Shown here in pieces: positions 16,201 to 23,306 of a stretch of 31,382 nt of DNA (position 1 is its first letter; every line of letters begins with the position of its first letter). The position numbers and the translations under genes are program-made. The notes beneath the pieces are model-generated. The model was not told the DNA's origin. It saw only the letters and a list, made by a program, of their open reading frames with translations, and did not search any database. The stretch comes from Candidatus Alistipes excrementipullorum (GTDB taxonomy: Bacteria > Bacteroidota > Bacteroidia > Bacteroidales > Rikenellaceae): contig DXGW01000112.1 of the NCBI GenBank assembly GCA_019113665.1, positions 1-31,382 on the forward strand, written 5' to 3'.

Positions 16201-17391
16201 CGCAAGCAGATAACCTTCCAGTCCGACTACGTGAACAACGCCGTCGAATACCAGACTTTCTGGGACGGCGACGTGGTGCCGTACAGCGCCGGCGAGGGTG
16301 AATGGAGCCGCCGCACCGTAAGCGAGGCGATGACCTTCATCGACCACTACAACCGCTACCGCAACGGCGACACCGACGGGCTCCTGCAGCAGCGCACCGA
16401 GGCCTTCGCCCGTCTCCACCCGGCCATAATGGCGGCCTACCGCCTGGGCGACAGTTTCAGCTACTTCATACTCGAACGCATACTCGTGGTGATGGGCACG
16501 AGCCGCTGGGAGAACATACGGCCGGTCGTGCTGAAGGTCTTCTCGGACGAATACCGCGCAACCGAATATTTCGACTACTCGCAGATGTCGCTGCTCTACG
16601 TACTCTACCAGGTTGCGGTCTACTCGCCCGAGGAGAACGCAGAGCTCATCGACATCTACGGGCGTGAGAGCGAGGAGTGGACCCGCAGGTGCCGCGGTCT
16701 CTTCCGCGGGCGCAACAGCCGCAGGGCCAACACCACGGGACTCTACAAGCGCAACGTCATGAACTGGTACTGCGTGGTCTACTGCACCCATACGGGCGAC
16801 GGCAAGCCCCGCGCCGGCGACGAACGCTGCGTGCCGGTCTTCTACCGCCTCATCGACGAGGCGCTGGCCGACGGCGACAGGGAGCTGCTCTTCCACCTCA
16901 TCGAGAACATCTCGGAGCTCATAACCGACTTCGGATACATACGCACGGCCCTCGACCTGCTGCTCTACATCATGCAGCGGCTCGACACGCAGGAGAAGAT
17001 CGACCGTCTGGACGCCGTCGGCCTCACGCGCGGCGGCATCTACCAGCGCGACACCGTACAGGCCATCGGAAACCTCCTCGGCACGGCCAAGAACTACTTC
17101 CCCACACAGGTCGACGCCTTCATCAAGAAGGAGATCGTCGGGCTGCCGTTCCCCGGAGTGTCGAAGTACCGCGAGGAGATACTCAACTACAACCCCAGCG
17201 GCGAGGGCCTCTCGGACCTCTTCACCCACAAGTTCGGCAACTTCCTGATGTGGGCGCTGCTGCACGAACAGGCGGTCGACCGTTTCGCCGTCGAGGCCAT
17301 CAACGCCTCGGTCGACGCCCGGGACTGCTTCGGCTGGTACGACCGCGTTGTACGCATACTCTTCCGTCACATGTTCGGCGTAAAGCTGTAG
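13210..17391 (+). CDS. Large NACHT/STAND-type P-loop NTPase with putative N-terminal HEPN domain
   Basis: This 1393-residue protein has a Walker A motif GEAGQGKT (363-370), Walker B VFFDAVNE (D439, E443, with DAVNE in place of the NACHT-like DxxDE), an FTCRS sensor-like strand (R482), a following DPLVLKIACTNY segment like the NACHT winged-helix entry, and FIYERFLEYVMA (682-693) like the FxHxxFxEY motif that closes many STAND modules. Residues about 700-1393 look all-helical, a likely sensor/scaffold, with no repeat I could define. In the N-terminal part RNEYKGH (157-163) fits the HEPN RNase signature RN-x4-H after a helical stretch (about 30-130). HEPN-NACHT proteins are known in bacterial immunity, so a sensing NTPase that switches on RNA cleavage is a fair hypothesis, unproven. 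It is as GC-rich as its neighbours, giving no sign of recent transfer. Confidence 0.75.
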   Translation: MKPCTFLRDYTDQERTAYDSLVADSIAQLPFTLAFPISRAAEQISAGNYGRAMNHTLDFLEISVQYLSCLLFVRLQRHEADMAQADRALNRIVTKIDTKRPLSFGDWVNDIFTPLVRTAEAEIPGDPLAESLARHIVRRRGNVLLGDRREPSVVQIRNEYKGHSTTLSEDIYRGVVYTLEPRILLMLEAMRPLHGLGFFSCGEENGQPVVRLHRGAAESAAEPAGEPLEKNHYYISLPDGSGREDLFPLVFANDKGYVYVFQSLKEESVSYISSNENAVTFIDDCWNEPFDRLMQRTSPAFDIAKELNWDQMREMMAAESSRFLGRVYREKKYNRELFVDRRHLTAMLDEFHASDRTLFPLLGEAGQGKTNQLCYWTERLMEQGEAVLIFGSSDFASVTLDDRMKEIFAFNRRKEIRKLMDSIHARAEESGRFVHVFFDAVNECLVYKDSPDEQGPLALYEAIRSIFAGGDYPRFKVLFTCRSYTWKNLFHRCAARDAGLLFRSSGNDDEATAVRGFNDAELEQAYAIYRRLYQMETPFEALAGTSKIRLKDPLVLKIACTNYLGRELPQQTRPYASIALFGKMLDDISRSYAGNMQRRIIEMLAAYILDSYEHGMPVDSISSRALRIACGDSTSPLHEMANAIYKNDGITIAYGELLNKPERPVLRFVESVDGDGSGQIQFIYERFLEYVMALSFVGRERAAAGGAPIPPQRFVDELHGAQANVVFMGAMRNALIMDCLHAGSPATIITLARDFSDDYEAMLLVNEALNVLIRENYEEEIFETVGRLLSEQVPGGEALTAEFNAVTRKIESNRADDAVIARHKELHRALLPVIRLRKLASVSTLNGLFLTDYFNEGLYTRDPFELLWRLMTDPINEVGNDACLYAYYLSNKRRTLEYAPLRENLSERIVHEMYSIIKTTPLRRTLFVGRFRRRSVVFLETATRITTLLIIDSLLSGKPESRERVGVLLGEIRSIFSYITGGFSLVRILMPFFQFILRKQITFQSDYVNNAVEYQTFWDGDVVPYSAGEGEWSRRTVSEAMTFIDHYNRYRNGDTDGLLQQRTEAFARLHPAIMAAYRLGDSFSYFILERILVVMGTSRWENIRPVVLKVFSDEYRATEYFDYSQMSLLYVLYQVAVYSPEENAELIDIYGRESEEWTRRCRGLFRGRNSRRANTTGLYKRNVMNWYCVVYCTHTGDGKPRAGDERCVPVFYRLIDEALADGDRELLFHLIENISELITDFGYIRTALDLLLYIMQRLDTQEKIDRLDAVGLTRGGIYQRDTVQAIGNLLGTAKNYFPTQVDAFIKKEIVGLPFPGVSKYREEILNYNPSGEGLSDLFTHKFGNFLMWALLHEQAVDRFAVEAINASVDARDCFGWYDRVVRILFRHMFGVKL

Positions 17392-17409
17392 TGTGCACGC
17401 GTTTTTTGA

Positions 17410-17417
17410 TAACTTTG
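17410..17417 (+). promoter_or_regulatory. -7 box for the glycerophosphodiesterase gene
   Basis: TAACTTTG is an exact TAnnTTTG match, 20 bases before the chosen ATG (17438) and 19 bases after the preceding stop, so the gene likely has its own promoter. Confidence 0.6.
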
Positions 17418-17437
17418 CACTGTTTATGAACATAACG

Positions 17438-18268
17438 ATGAAAAAAACGGCCGTCTGCCTTGCGGCGGCTGTTGCGGCGGTGGCGGCCTACACGGCCATC
17501 TCGCTCTTCCGCAACACGCCTGCGGCCACAACCGATATGGAGAAGAGCAAATACCGTATCGTCGCCCACCGTGGCGGCGCCGGCCTCGGGGCCGAGAATA
17601 CGATCGAATGCATCGAACGGGGCCTGGCTGCCGGAGCCGACGCCATCGAGGTGGACGTGCACCTCACGGCCGACGGCGAGGTGGTCGTATGCCACGACGC
17701 CACCGTCGACCGTACCACCGACGGCGAGGGACGAATAGACGAAATGACTCTCGACCGGATACGCCGCCTGCACGTAACCGTCGACGGGAAGGCGACCGAA
17801 ATGCGCCTGCCGACGCTTGCCGAGGTCTTCGAATGCGTCGGCGACCGCGCCGGGCTGCTCATCGAGATCAAGCGCCGCAAAGGCGAGTATGAAGGCATCG
17901 AGGCCAAGGTCCTCGAACTGATAAGGCGCTACGGGGCGACCGAAAGAGTCGCCGTGCAGTCGTTCAACGATACGGTGCTGGAGCGCATGCACGAGCTCGA
18001 CCCCACGATACGCCTCGAAAAGCTCGTGGTCTTCAAACTCGCGGGCCTGCCCGTCATCTTCGACGGCGGGTTCTCCCGTTTCGATCTCGAAAAGTACCGG
18101 TACGTAAGCTCGTTCAACTTCTATTACAGGGCCGTCCCGCGGTCACTGCCCGAACAGCTGCACCGCAGCGGCCGCGAGGTGAAGGTATGGACGGTCGAGG
18201 GGCCCGAAGGCATCGCCGGCAAGCCCTATGACGGCATCATCACCAACCGTCCCGACCTGTGGAGATAG
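17438..18268 (+). CDS. Glycerophosphodiester phosphodiesterase, exported
   Basis: This 276-residue protein has an N-terminal signal peptide or anchor (MKKTAVCLAAAVAAVAAYTA) and a GDPD TIM-barrel. Catalytic and metal-binding signatures are VAHRGG (H44, R45), GAENT, the EVDVHLTADGEVVVCHD block and the LIEIKRR strand. It hydrolyses glycerophosphodiesters from phospholipid turnover to glycerol-3-phosphate and an alcohol, here probably in the periplasm. I prefer ATG 17438; an ATG at 17426 only 8 bases past the -7 box, and an earlier one that would precede the promoter, are less likely. It stands alone, closed by a strong bidirectional terminator. The length is close to the family norm, and no key residue is missing. 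Confidence 0.92.
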   Translation: MKKTAVCLAAAVAAVAAYTAISLFRNTPAATTDMEKSKYRIVAHRGGAGLGAENTIECIERGLAAGADAIEVDVHLTADGEVVVCHDATVDRTTDGEGRIDEMTLDRIRRLHVTVDGKATEMRLPTLAEVFECVGDRAGLLIEIKRRKGEYEGIEAKVLELIRRYGATERVAVQSFNDTVLERMHELDPTIRLEKLVVFKLAGLPVIFDGGFSRFDLEKYRYVSSFNFYYRAVPRSLPEQLHRSGREVKVWTVEGPEGIAGKPYDGIITNRPDLWR

Positions 18269-18280
18269 GAGACAGGCCGT

Positions 18281-18323
18281 AAATGAAGCGGCGTGCAGGG
18301 TTATCCTGCACGCCGTTTCATTT
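18281..18323. terminator. Bidirectional terminator between GDPD and ALDH genes
   Basis: A 19-bp stem pairs 18281-18299 with 18305-18323 (core CGGCGTGCAGG/CCTGCACGCCG, flanks AAATGAA/TTCATTT, one G/T position) around the loop GTTAT. AT-rich ends give a U-rich tail on both strands between convergent genes. Confidence 0.9.
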
Positions 18324-18336
18324 GCGGTACATCGTG

Positions 18337-19719
18337 TCAAAGAATCTTCTTCACCAGCTTGAAGAAACGGTAGGGCATGTAACGGAACGGCAGGTCGGGC
18401 CATGTGGGCGTTATGACCACCGAACGGCGGTGCGAGAAGGCATCGAAACTCTCTCGGCCGTGATAGCGTCCCATACCCGAATGTCCGACGCCGCCGAAGG
18501 GTATGTTCTCGTTGACGATATGCATGATGGTATCGTTGATGCAGGCGCCGCCCGACGAGGTGCGTTCAACGACATGGCGGCCCGTGCGGGTATCGCCGAA
18601 ATAGTAGAGTGCCAGCGGTTTCTCGCGGCGGTTTACATACGATATGGCCTCGTCCACATCATCGAAGCAGCGTATCGGGAATATCGGGCCGAATATCTCG
18701 TCGGTCATTACGGGAGCGTCGTCCGCAACGTTGTCGAGCAGTGTCGGCTCGATGTAGCGCTCCTCGCGGCGATGACCGCCCCCGGCAATGACGTCCCCGT
18801 CGCCCAGGTAGGCGACCAGACGGTCGTAGGCCCGCTCGCTCACGATGCGCACGAAGTGACGGCTGCGGCTGACGTCGTCGCCGTGCATGCGGCGCAGCTC
18901 GCGGACAAATGCCTTTACGAAACGCTCCTTGACCGCATGGTGCAGCAACAGGTAGTCGGGCGCAATGCATGTCTGGCCCGCATTGAGCGTCTTGCCCCAC
19001 ACTATGCGCCGCGCGGCCACCTCGATATCGGCATCGCGGTCGACGATACAGGGGCTCTTGCCGCCAAGCTCGAGCACGACGGGCGTAAGGTTCTCGGCCG
19101 CCGCGCGCATGACGATGCGTCCGAGCGACGGGCTGCCCGTAAAGAATATGATGTCGTAGCGTTCGGCCAACAGGACGGTGTTGACATCGCGGTTGCCCTG
19201 CACGACGGCCACATAGTGCTCGTCGAACGTGTCGGCTATCATGCGCTCCAGCGTCAGCGACACGTGCGGGACATAGGGCGACGGCTTGAGCACGGCCGTA
19301 CAGCCGGCCGATATGGCGCCGACAAGCGGGTTCAGGAGCAGCTGCACGGGATAGTTCCACGGCGAGACGATCAGGGCCGTACCCAACGGCTCGCTGACGA
19401 TGCGGCTGCGCGACGGGAACATCTTGAGCGGCGTCGGGCGGCACACGGTACGGCTCCACGAGCGCAGATGGCGCAGATGGTTGCGAACCTCGCCTGCAAC
19501 GATGCTCAGTTCGGTCATGTATGCCTCCTCGTACGATTTGTGCAGGTCCTCGTAAAGGGCGTCGCAAAGAGGTTTCTCCCATTTTACGAGAGCCTCGGAC
19601 AGGCGCTGCAGCATGCGGCGCCGGAACGCGATGTCGAGCGTCACGCCCGAACGGAAATACTCCTTCTGACCGGCGACGATGGCCGCGATGCGTTCCCTGG
19701 GTGTATTTTCGACCTTCAT
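18337..19719 (-). CDS. Aldehyde dehydrogenase, ALDH3-like
   Basis: This 460-residue NAD(P)+-dependent aldehyde dehydrogenase has the catalytic cysteine C251 in NAGQTCIAPDYLLLH, the general-base region ELGGKSPCIV, the nucleotide-binding SPWNYPVQLLLNPLVGAI and IIFFTGSPSLGR. The shorter length and the C-terminal end with a basic, hydrophobic tail (FFKLVKKIL) fit the ALDH3 or fatty-aldehyde branch rather than the 480-500-residue classes; the tail may bring the enzyme to the membrane. It starts 3 bases after the stop of the SDR gene, so the two are surely co-transcribed. The likely joint reaction is alcohol to aldehyde (SDR) and aldehyde to acid (this enzyme). Substrate chain length is unknown. 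Confidence 0.9.
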   Translation of the reverse strand: MKVENTPRERIAAIVAGQKEYFRSGVTLDIAFRRRMLQRLSEALVKWEKPLCDALYEDLHKSYEEAYMTELSIVAGEVRNHLRHLRSWSRTVCRPTPLKMFPSRSRIVSEPLGTALIVSPWNYPVQLLLNPLVGAISAGCTAVLKPSPYVPHVSLTLERMIADTFDEHYVAVVQGNRDVNTVLLAERYDIIFFTGSPSLGRIVMRAAAENLTPVVLELGGKSPCIVDRDADIEVAARRIVWGKTLNAGQTCIAPDYLLLHHAVKERFVKAFVRELRRMHGDDVSRSRHFVRIVSERAYDRLVAYLGDGDVIAGGGHRREERYIEPTLLDNVADDAPVMTDEIFGPIFPIRCFDDVDEAISYVNRREKPLALYYFGDTRTGRHVVERTSSGGACINDTIMHIVNENIPFGGVGHSGMGRYHGRESFDAFSHRRSVVITPTWPDLPFRYMPYRFFKLVKKIL

Positions 19720-19722
19720 GGC

Positions 19723-20544
19723 CTACTGTTTTTTGGGCTTGCGGCCCGTGAAGTTGTCCATGGCCGAGAATATGCCGAAACAGCGGCCGAAGATGAAGTC
19801 GAACCACGACACGGGCAGTATTCCCTGGCAGAAGCGTATCAGATGGAAGCTGAGAGGTATGCCGCGGAAATCGCGGTTGCGCTCGATGGCGCGAAGTATC
19901 TTGCGCGACGTGCGTTCGGGGTCGAGAATCGGGAAGATGCGCGAATGCACACCCTCGAACATGCCCGTATTGATATAGTACGGGGCCACGGTGGTTATGC
20001 GCACATGGCTGTGCGCCTGCGCCAGCTCTATGCGGACCGAATCCGACCAGCCTATGACCGCCCATTTGCTGGCCACGTAGACCGACATCCTGGGATTGGA
20101 TATCATGCCGGCGGCCGAGGCTATGTTGCAGATGTGGCCCGAATCGCGGGCGATCATCTCGGGCAGGGCCTGCAGCGACAGCACCATCGGGGCTATCGAG
20201 TTGATGTTCATCGTGCGCATGATATCGTCGACCGACTGGCGGTCGAAGGTCTTGTTGCCGGTGACTATTCCGGCGCAGTTGATCAGAATATCCACGCAGC
20301 CGCACTCCTGACGGGTGCGCGCATATGTTTCGGCCACGGCGTCATTGTCCGAGACGTCGACGCGGTAGCCCTTCACGTCGCCCAGAGCCGAAAACTCGGC
20401 TACGGTCGACTCCACGGCCTCGCCGTTGATGTCCCATATGGCCAGGCAGCGGGCCCCCTTCTCAAGGGCCATGCGCCCCATGATGCGTCCGATACCCGAC
20501 GCTCCGCCGGTTATCAGCACGCAGCTGTTCTTTATTTTTGTCAT
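19723..20544 (-). CDS. Short-chain dehydrogenase/reductase, SDR16C-like
   Basis: This 273-residue classical SDR has the cofactor motif TGGASGIG (12-19), a DINGE acidic residue favouring NAD+, NCAGI, the catalytic Ser in NIASAAGM, and Y156/K160 in VYVASK. The C-terminal part after the core (IPLSFHLIRFCQGILPVSWFDFIFGRCFGIF) is long and hydrophobic, as in the SDR16C group (17beta-HSD11 and RDH10 relatives) that act on lipid alcohols such as retinol and sterols. The match to that group is from memory of motifs and should be treated as moderate. It leads a two-gene operon with the aldehyde dehydrogenase, behind the clearest promoter in the window. Confidence 0.88.
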   Translation of the reverse strand: MTKIKNSCVLITGGASGIGRIMGRMALEKGARCLAIWDINGEAVESTVAEFSALGDVKGYRVDVSDNDAVAETYARTRQECGCVDILINCAGIVTGNKTFDRQSVDDIMRTMNINSIAPMVLSLQALPEMIARDSGHICNIASAAGMISNPRMSVYVASKWAVIGWSDSVRIELAQAHSHVRITTVAPYYINTGMFEGVHSRIFPILDPERTSRKILRAIERNRDFRGIPLSFHLIRFCQGILPVSWFDFIFGRCFGIFSAMDNFTGRKPKKQ

Positions 20545-20599
20545 ACCAGATCTGTTTTACACGGCGGCCAGTTCACTGTACCGGCCGCAAATCCGGCTA

Positions 20600-20631
20600 C
20601 AAAGATAATGAAAGGCAGGCGCAGTGACAAA
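20600..20631 (-). promoter_or_regulatory. Promoter of the SDR-ALDH operon
   Basis: On the minus strand TTTG (20628-20631), exactly 20 nt of spacer and TATCTTTG (20600-20607) match both Bacteroidota elements. The expected leader is about 50 nt to the ATG at 20544. Confidence 0.8.
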
Positions 20632-20706
20632 CAGAAAACCAAAGTTTTAATGTCTGGTTGCGCCGAAGCGGATCACGTTTTATCGGAAAGCGGGTGACGG
20701 CAAAAC

Positions 20707-20967
20707 TCATCGCCCGCCATTGCGGTTGCCGCGGACCACCACGATCGTCACACCTGCAACGATAAGCACTATGCCTGCGGCACCGACCGCCGTAAGCAGC
20801 CCGAAGGCCAGCAGTGCGAGCGAGGCCGTTCCCCAACGGTACGACAGCACCTCGAACGGCGAGAATCCCTCGTTCAGCAGCCGTATCGAGAAGAAAGGCG
20901 CAAGACCGAACGTCGACGAGGAGATGGCGGCATATGTGAAACCTTTGAGATTTGCAATCTTCTGCAT
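20707..20967 (-). pseudogene. EamA (DMT-family) transporter remnant with internal deletion
   Basis: The 86-codon ORF joins the N-terminus of an EamA transporter (GFTYAAISSSTFGLAPFFSI, LLNEGFSPFEVLSYRW) directly to a piece that looks like the last membrane helix of the same family (AAGIVLIVAGVTIVVV, ending RGNRNGG). Intact members have about 290 residues and ten helices; roughly 200 residues in the middle are missing while the frame is kept. I infer an in-frame internal deletion, so this is probably a non-functional relic, though a short two-to-three-helix protein could still be made. It sits between the purine-cluster terminator and the SDR promoter, with no promoter of its own that I could find. 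Confidence 0.72.
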
Positions 20968-20982
20968 ATTGTGTCAATACTT

Positions 20983-21032
20983 AAAAAACGACAGACCCGC
21001 ACCGGCGCCGTACGCCCCACGACTCTGTCGTT
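20983..21032 (-). terminator. Intrinsic terminator of the purine cluster
   Basis: On the minus strand AACGACAGA (21032-21024) pairs with TCTGTCGTT (20995-20987) around a GC-rich 28-nt loop that holds GGCGCC, and is followed by a T-run (20988-20983). It lies about 100 bases after the folD stop and just before the EamA relic. Confidence 0.72.
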
Positions 21033-21127
21033 CAAATGTTCGTGCGTTCAGGTCGGCACCCGGCCTCAAAATGGCTTCCGCAATATGCATTGCGCAAAGC
21101 CGGCAGAGGGGCCCGACAGTCATGCAA

Positions 21128-21979
21128 CTAACGCTCCATCTTGCGCAGGAAGCACTCGATGGTATTCTCCATCAGGCAGCAGATGGTCATCGGCCCCACG
21201 CCTCCCGGCACGGGGGTTATGACCGAAGCCTTACCCTCGACGGCGGCAAAATCGACATCGCCGCAGAGTTTGCCGCTCTCGGGATCGCGGTTCACGCCGA
21301 CGTCTATCACCACGGCGCCGTCGGCAACCATGTCGGCCGTGACAAAGCGCGGGCGCCCTATGGCCACAACCAGTATCTCGGCCTGCGACGCAACCGCCGC
21401 AAGGTCGGCCGTACGGCTGTGGGCTATGGTTACCGTGGCATTCTCGTCGAGCAGCAGCTTGGCAACGGGCAGTCCGACGATATTGCTGCGTCCGATAACG
21501 ACGGCACGCTTGCCCGAGATGGTAACGCCCGCCGCCTTGAGCATCTTGATTATGCCCTTCGGGGTGCAGGGAAGTACGCAGGGCTGTTTCTGCCACAGCG
21601 CCGCAACGTTCAACGGGTGGAAACCGTCCACGTCCTTCGAGCAGTCGATGGCCGCGATGATCCTGGCCGAGTCGATATGTTTGGGCAGCGGCAGCTGCAC
21701 CAGAATACCGTCCACGCCATCATCGGCATTGAGTTCGGCGATGAGTGCGAGCAGTTCGCTCTCGGTAATGGTGTCGGGACGGCGAATGGTCGTATTGCGT
21801 ATGCCCACCTCGGCCGAAGCCTTGGCCTTGCCCTTGACATAGGAGACGCTGCCCGGATCCTCGCCCACGAGCACTACCGCCAGATGCGGCACGCGCCCGT
21901 AACGCTCGCCGAACGTCGCAACCTGCGCGGCCATCTCGCCCTTGAGCGAGGCCGCAAGCTCTTTTCCGCTTATAATCAT
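21128..21979 (-). CDS. folD: Methylenetetrahydrofolate dehydrogenase / cyclohydrolase FolD
   Basis: This 283-residue bifunctional enzyme interconverts 5,10-methylene-THF, 5,10-methenyl-THF and 10-formyl-THF with NADP+. Visible signatures are VGEDPGSVSYVKGKAKA (active-site Tyr and Lys), DGILVQLPLPKHID, DVDGFHPLN, VIGRSNIVGLP (nucleotide binding), VIDVGVN and the C-terminal ITPVPGGVGPMT. The start at MIISGKELAASLKG (21979) fits the usual N-terminus; an upstream TTG at 22009 in frame is less likely. It is the last gene of the purine cluster, 36 nt after purD, and its product supplies the 10-formyl-THF needed by PurN and PurH, which explains the linkage. Confidence 0.96.
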   Translation of the reverse strand: MIISGKELAASLKGEMAAQVATFGERYGRVPHLAVVLVGEDPGSVSYVKGKAKASAEVGIRNTTIRRPDTITESELLALIAELNADDGVDGILVQLPLPKHIDSARIIAAIDCSKDVDGFHPLNVAALWQKQPCVLPCTPKGIIKMLKAAGVTISGKRAVVIGRSNIVGLPVAKLLLDENATVTIAHSRTADLAAVASQAEILVVAIGRPRFVTADMVADGAVVIDVGVNRDPESGKLCGDVDFAAVEGKASVITPVPGGVGPMTICCLMENTIECFLRKMER

Positions 21980-22015
21980 TTCGTTGTCTATGGTTTTATT
22001 GTCAAACAATCGTTA

Positions 22016-23269
22016 TCACTTTTCGCACGCCACGGCCTGATATCCGATATCGCTGCGGTGGAAAAGGTTGTCGCATTTGATGCGGGCGACCTCGGCCAGA
22101 GCCTTGGCCTGCGCCTCGGCAACCGTCGCACCCTCGCACACCACGATAGCCACGCGGCCTCCGGCCGTCACGAACCGGCCGTCACGCACGGCCGTACCCA
22201 TGTGGTAGACACGTCCGTCCACTTCATCGAGACCATCGATGGCAAATCCTTTCTCATACGAACCGGGATACCCCTTCGAAGCGAGCACTATGCCCAGTGT
22301 GGCGCGGTCGCTCCACTCCAGCGTAACACCCTTTCCGTCGGCAACGGCACAGAAGACGTCATATATGTCGCTCTTGAGCCGCGGCAGCACAACCTCGGTC
22401 TCGGGATCGCCGAAACGGGCGTTGAACTCGATGACCTTGATGCCGGCCGGGGTCTTCATCAGGCCGCCGTACAACACTCCGCAGAAAGGCGTTCCCTTGT
22501 CGGCCAGCGCTGCGGCCGTCGGGCGCATGATCTTCTCGAGAGCATACTCGCGGTCTTCGTCCGTTATGAATGGCAGCGGCGAATATGCGCCCATGCCGCC
22601 CGTATTGGGGCCCTCGTCGTTGTCGAACGCACGTTTGTGGTCCTGAGACAGCACCATCGGCACCACCTCGCGGCCCGAAACGAAACACATGAACGAGAAT
22701 TCGGGACCTTCGAGGAAGTCCTCGACCACCACCTTGCCCTGACCGAAGCGGCCGTCGAGCAGCATGTCGCGCAGCGCATGGTCGGCCTCCTCTGCCGTGC
22801 GGGCTATGACCACACCCTTGCCGGCAGCCAGACCGTCGTACTTGAGCACGGCCGGCAGCGGGCGCGAGGCCACATAGGCCGAAGCCTCGCCGTAGTCGGT
22901 GAAGGTGCGGTAGGCGGCCGTAGGTATGCCGTATTCGGCCATCAGGTTCTTGGCGAACTCCTTGCTCGACTCGATCTGCGCAGCGGCTTTCGTCGGGCCG
23001 AAGATGCGCAGGCCGTGAGCCTTGAAGGTATCGACTACGCCGGCAGCCAGCGCCGACTCGGGACCTACGACCGTCAGGTCGAAACGCTCCTCCAGAGCCA
23101 GTTTGAGCAAGCCTTCGACATCGGTATCCTTCAGTGCCACGCAGCGGGCCTGCTGCGCTATGCCGGCATTGCCCGGAGCGCAGACTATTTCGGTAACTTT
23201 CGGCGAGCGCGACAGGGCGTCGACTATGGCATGGCAACGTCCGCCGCCGCCGATTACGAGTACTTTCAT
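22016..23269 (-). CDS. purD: Phosphoribosylamine-glycine ligase PurD (GAR synthetase)
   Basis: This 417-residue ATP-grasp enzyme joins phosphoribosylamine and glycine to GAR, the second step of purine synthesis. Motifs: KYDGLAAGKGVVIA (ATP-binding lysine), SQDHKRAFDNDEGPNTGGMGAYSP split across about 208-235, and VIEFNARFGDPETEVVLPRL (metal-binding Glu/Asn). The N-terminal glycine-rich loop reads GGGGRCHAI, with Cys12 where the family signature GGREHA has Glu; the codon is clearly TGC. VGPESALAAG also departs from the usual VGPExPLxxG. All ATP-grasp residues seem intact, so I think it is active. It is 37 nt after purH and 36 nt before folD. Confidence 0.95.
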   Translation of the reverse strand: MKVLVIGGGGRCHAIVDALSRSPKVTEIVCAPGNAGIAQQARCVALKDTDVEGLLKLALEERFDLTVVGPESALAAGVVDTFKAHGLRIFGPTKAAAQIESSKEFAKNLMAEYGIPTAAYRTFTDYGEASAYVASRPLPAVLKYDGLAAGKGVVIARTAEEADHALRDMLLDGRFGQGKVVVEDFLEGPEFSFMCFVSGREVVPMVLSQDHKRAFDNDEGPNTGGMGAYSPLPFITDEDREYALEKIMRPTAAALADKGTPFCGVLYGGLMKTPAGIKVIEFNARFGDPETEVVLPRLKSDIYDVFCAVADGKGVTLEWSDRATLGIVLASKGYPGSYEKGFAIDGLDEVDGRVYHMGTAVRDGRFVTAGGRVAIVVCEGATVAEAQAKALAEVARIKCDNLFHRSDIGYQAVACEK

Positions 23270-23306
23270 AAACGATTCAAGTTATCAGTTGCAGGGTTGC
23301 GCCGCA

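Noticed and set aside
13027..17433. A 1468-codon open frame on the minus strand, antisense to the NACHT-like gene
   Set aside because: Its product is a Val/Glu/Arg/Leu-rich sequence without motifs, as produced by antisense frames of GC-rich genes; the plus-strand frame has Walker motifs, a -7 box and a normal start.
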